This document shows positions 62,014 through 64,000 of a stretch of DNA of 64,000 nucleotides, piece by piece. The position numbers were made by a program, and so were the translations under genes. This stretch comes from Kaistella montana. Its GTDB lineage: Bacteria > Bacteroidota > Bacteroidia > Flavobacteriales > Weeksellaceae. Location: NCBI RefSeq assembly GCF_024436175.1, contig NZ_JANFQP010000001.1:310001-374000 (forward strand), written 5' to 3'. How positions within the stretch are numbered: position 1 is the first letter of the stretch; each line of letters starts with the position of its first letter. Under the pieces are notes generated by a model. It was not told where the DNA came from, searched no databases, and was given only the letters and a program-made list of their open reading frames with translations.

Positions 62014-63264
62014 ATGAGCGAAAAAAAGAAATCACCACTGAAGAAATTTTGGAAAATGATTGGTCCGGGTCTTGTAACCGGTGCAAGCGACGACGATCCT
62101 TCTGGAATTGCCACTTATTCGCAAGCCGGTGCTGCATTTGGATTGACAACGCTTTGGACCGCCATTGTGGCTTTTCCGCTTATGGCAGCAATTCAGCAGA
62201 TGTGCGCCAGAATTGGCTTGGTTACTTCAGAAGGATTAACGGGAACATTAAAAAAACATTACCCAAAACCAATACTTTACCTGATGTTGCTGTTCAGTTT
62301 TCCGGCAATTGTAATGAACATCGGTGCGGATATTGCCGCGATGGGAGCTGTAGGAAATCTATTGTTTCCTGTAATTGATGCATCTTTTTTCAGTGTTTTT
62401 TTTACCTTACTTTTAATATTTTTAATCATTTATTTGCCTTATCGAAAAATTGTGGCTACCCTCAAATATTTGTGTATTGTAATGCTCGTATATTTTGTGG
62501 TTCCTTTTCTTTATAAGCAAGATTTGATGGCTATTTTAAAAGCTACTTTTATCCCGACTATCAAATTTGATAAGGAATTTATTGCGATTTTGGTAGGAAT
62601 TTTAGGGACAACCATTTCTCCCTATCTTTTTTTCTGGCAGACATCGGTGGAAGTAGAAGAGACTAAGAGTAAGAAAACCCATGTGGTTATTGATAAAAAA
62701 ATAATTTCTGAAATGAAGACAGATGTAGATTTCGGAATGACATTTTCTGCGCTGGTAATGTATTTCATTATTCTTGCGACGGGTACTGTACTTTACAATG
62801 GCAATATTCATCAAATTAATACAGTGGAAGAAGCGGCAATGGCGCTGAAACCTTTGGCCGGAAATCTGGCATATTTGCTGTTCGCAGTTGGGATTATAAG
62901 TACCGGACTTATCGCAATACCTGTTTTGGGAGGTTCTCTTTCCTATATTTTTTCAGAAACGTTCGGCTGGGAAGAAGGTTTAGACAAAAAATTTCATGAA
63001 GCCAAGGGGTTTTATTTCATCATTGCGATTTCTTTGCTGTTGGGATTATCTTTGAATTATGTGGGAATTTCTCCGATTAAGGCATTGATTTATACTGCGA
63101 TTCTTTATGGAGTCACCGCGCCGGTTTTAATTGGAATTATTTTGCATATTTCGAATAACAAGAAAATTATGGGAATTTATGTCAACGGAATTTGGATGAA
63201 TATTCTTGGTTTTGCGGCTTTAGTTATTATGTTAGTCGCTGCGATACTTTTATTTTTGGTGTAA
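62014..63264 (+). CDS. NRAMP-related divalent metal transporter (DPSG variant)
   Basis: An eleven-helix transporter of 416 residues. The first-helix motif is DDDPSGIATYSQ (Asp28, Ser30, Gly31) where classical NRAMP/MntH has DPGN, and the sixth-helix motif is TTISPYLFFWQTS where classical members have the metal-binding MPH. Loss of the Asn, Met and His ligands points to NRAMP-related carriers for harder ions such as Mg2+ rather than Mn2+/Fe2+; this is inference from family knowledge. It is divergent from thrS and has its own terminator. Confidence 0.85.
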   Translation: MSEKKKSPLKKFWKMIGPGLVTGASDDDPSGIATYSQAGAAFGLTTLWTAIVAFPLMAAIQQMCARIGLVTSEGLTGTLKKHYPKPILYLMLLFSFPAIVMNIGADIAAMGAVGNLLFPVIDASFFSVFFTLLLIFLIIYLPYRKIVATLKYLCIVMLVYFVVPFLYKQDLMAILKATFIPTIKFDKEFIAILVGILGTTISPYLFFWQTSVEVEETKSKKTHVVIDKKIISEMKTDVDFGMTFSALVMYFIILATGTVLYNGNIHQINTVEEAAMALKPLAGNLAYLLFAVGIISTGLIAIPVLGGSLSYIFSETFGWEEGLDKKFHEAKGFYFIIAISLLLGLSLNYVGISPIKALIYTAILYGVTAPVLIGIILHISNNKKIMGIYVNGIWMNILGFAALVIMLVAAILLFLV

Positions 63265-63298
63265 AACTTTAAAATGTTGTTTTTACGGGAATTAAAAA

Positions 63299-63329
63299 AG
63301 CGAAAAAATTAATTTTCGCTATTTTTTTT
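63299..63329 (+). terminator. Terminator after the NRAMP-related gene
   Basis: AGCGAAAA and TTTTCGCT pair around AATTAA, followed by ATTTTTTTT. The hairpin also holds the stop codon of the small minus-strand gene. Confidence 0.75.
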
Positions 63330-63488
63330 AGTATTGTCGGTTTTGCCGTCTTTGTTGAGTTTCGAACTTTCTTGTATTTGCTTTTTCACAGTTTTTTCCG
63401 AGTTTATTTTTTCTGAAGAAGCAGGAATGTTCGGTAAATCCTGGTTTTCTTTCTTGGTTTCTGCTGATTTGGCTTTGTCTTTTTCCAT
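63309..63488 (-). CDS. Small highly charged protein, 59 residues
   Basis: Starts MEKDKAKSAETKKENQDL and ends KTDNTKKNSEN. About a third of the residues are Lys or Glu; there is no Cys, Trp or Tyr and no hydrophobic segment, so it is probably disordered. It begins ten bases after the stop of the DUF4230 gene and is read in the same direction, which supports co-expression. No family is recognised. It could be a lineage-specific protein or a chance ORF; the codon choice and close spacing favour a gene. Confidence 0.5.
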   Translation of the reverse strand: MEKDKAKSAETKKENQDLPNIPASSEKINSEKTVKKQIQESSKLNKDGKTDNTKKNSEN

Positions 63489-63498
63489 CTTTTTTTAT

Positions 63499-64000
63499 TT
63501 AAAGTTTTGAAGTATCGATCTGACCGGTTTGGTCCTCGATTTTATAATTCAAAGCCTTTGCCAAAACGAAAATATGATCCAAGTTTTCCAGAAGTTGTTT
63601 TCTTCCTTCACTTCGCAATCGCTCCTGATTTACGGTTTTATAAGCATTATCTTTCGCAGATTTTGTGATTTTTTGTAAATCTTTTTGATCAAAACGATCC
63701 AAGAAAGAATCATCCATGGATTGAATTTCTACACTTGGAATGATCCGAATATCGGCATTGGGAAGTTCCTTAATAATGAGTTTTTTGTTGACGGAATCTA
63801 CCTCAAGTTTCATTTTGTTCAAATCGTAAGAAACTTGCGCATTCGTTTTGGTGAAAGTGATCAGCTCCTTTTCCATATTCGGAAGCATTCCTCCCATAAG
63901 CTGCGAAGTGATTTTGGTTTTCTGCATACTCGAAAAATCCTGCTCCATCACCACCATTTTGTTCATTTTTTTGATTTGATTGGTGATAATATAAAAATCG
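63499..64000 (-). CDS. DUF4230 domain protein, C-terminal part
   Basis: The frame is open to the window edge: upstream of the ATG at 63966 it continues as DFYIITNQIKK, so the true start lies beyond 64000. The visible region (MVVMEQDFSSMQKTKITSQ, then DLNKMKLEVDSVNKKLIIKELPNADI, and RSEGRKQLLENLDHIFVLAKALNY) matches DUF4230, usually an anchored periplasmic protein of unknown function. A small charged gene follows ten bases after its stop. Confidence 0.75.
   Translation of the reverse strand, partial: DFYIITNQIKKMNKMVVMEQDFSSMQKTKITSQLMGGMLPNMEKELITFTKTNAQVSYDLNKMKLEVDSVNKKLIIKELPNADIRIIPSVEIQSMDDSFLDRFDQKDLQKITKSAKDNAYKTVNQERLRSEGRKQLLENLDHIFVLAKALNYKIEDQTGQIDTSKL

Noticed and set aside
1-64000. 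CRISPR arrays, tRNA or rRNA genes, insertion sequences, prophage
   Set aside because: I read the intergenic regions and saw no repeat-spacer pattern, no tRNA-like fold ending in CCA, no rRNA sequence and no transposase, integrase or phage gene.

Overview
The window is one 64 kb stretch of an AT-rich chromosome from a member of the Bacteroidota, most likely class Flavobacteriia and close to the Chryseobacterium/Kaistella group. The evidence is: gliding genes gldF and gldG; two proteins with type IX secretion (T9SS) C-terminal sorting domains; an F-type ATPase cluster that has atpZ and an extended atpB but no atpD/atpC; almost no Shine-Dalgarno sequences; and many TAnnTTTG -7 boxes typical of the Bacteroidota housekeeping sigma factor. 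I cannot name the species. I saw no tRNA, rRNA, CRISPR array, insertion sequence or prophage. The window is mostly core genome; what is unusual lies in gene fusions, start codons, operators and broken genes.

Layout. 1-3.4 kb: the end of odhA, then odhB (2-oxoglutarate dehydrogenase). 3.4-6.3 kb: apaG, facing an acyltransferase/glycosyltransferase/exonuclease operon. 6.3-9.2 kb: a thioredoxin-fold protein, an aldehyde dehydrogenase and an SDR oxidoreductase. 9.3-18.2 kb: purine genes purB, purL, purC and purF, interrupted between purL and purC by a satD-like/DUF3307 pair with its own repeat-rich promoter. 18.2-27 kb: an outer-membrane barrel, aroB, proline dehydrogenase, priA, a PBP4-type D,D-carboxypeptidase and kbl. 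27-31.8 kb: sulfate assimilation on the minus strand (Rrf2 regulator, cysH, cysD, cysN, and a permease fused to a siroheme-synthase-like domain).

32-38.6 kb: gldG, gldF, a HemJ-like protein, a secreted M12B-type metalloprotease and a SAM hydrolase. 38.6-42.5 kb: phoH, a twice-frameshifted barrel gene, an intact barrel gene and ffh. 42.5-48.4 kb: the ATP synthase cluster atpZ, a small membrane protein, then atpB, atpE, atpF, atpH, atpA and atpG. 48.5-53.3 kb: a CNNM/CorC transporter, clpS, a rhomboid protease, prmC, an NlpC/P60 lipoprotein and dapD. 53.3-57.3 kb: a compact glycan module (GT87, polyprenyl-phosphate GT2, polysaccharide deacetylase, GT4). 57.3-58.5 kb: an M28 peptidase gene with a frameshift. 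58.5-61.8 kb: the thrS-infC-rpmI-rplT operon. 62-64 kb: an NRAMP-related transporter, a 59-residue charged protein and the end of a DUF4230 gene.

Best leads. (1) The SatD-like protein reads like a nucleotidyl-cyclase-type fold plus a helix-turn-helix. It sits in a two-gene unit with a membrane protein, behind a promoter packed with TTATAAG-type repeats and probably lacking an mRNA leader. (2) A siroheme-synthase-like domain is fused to a TauE/SafE permease inside the cys operon. (3) infC appears to start at AUA. (4) A palindrome sits over the -33 region of cysH, next to an Rrf2 gene that may itself be leaderless. (5) Three one-base deletions in two envelope or secreted genes are either recent decay or sequencing error. 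No search or alignment was run; family calls rest on motif reading.
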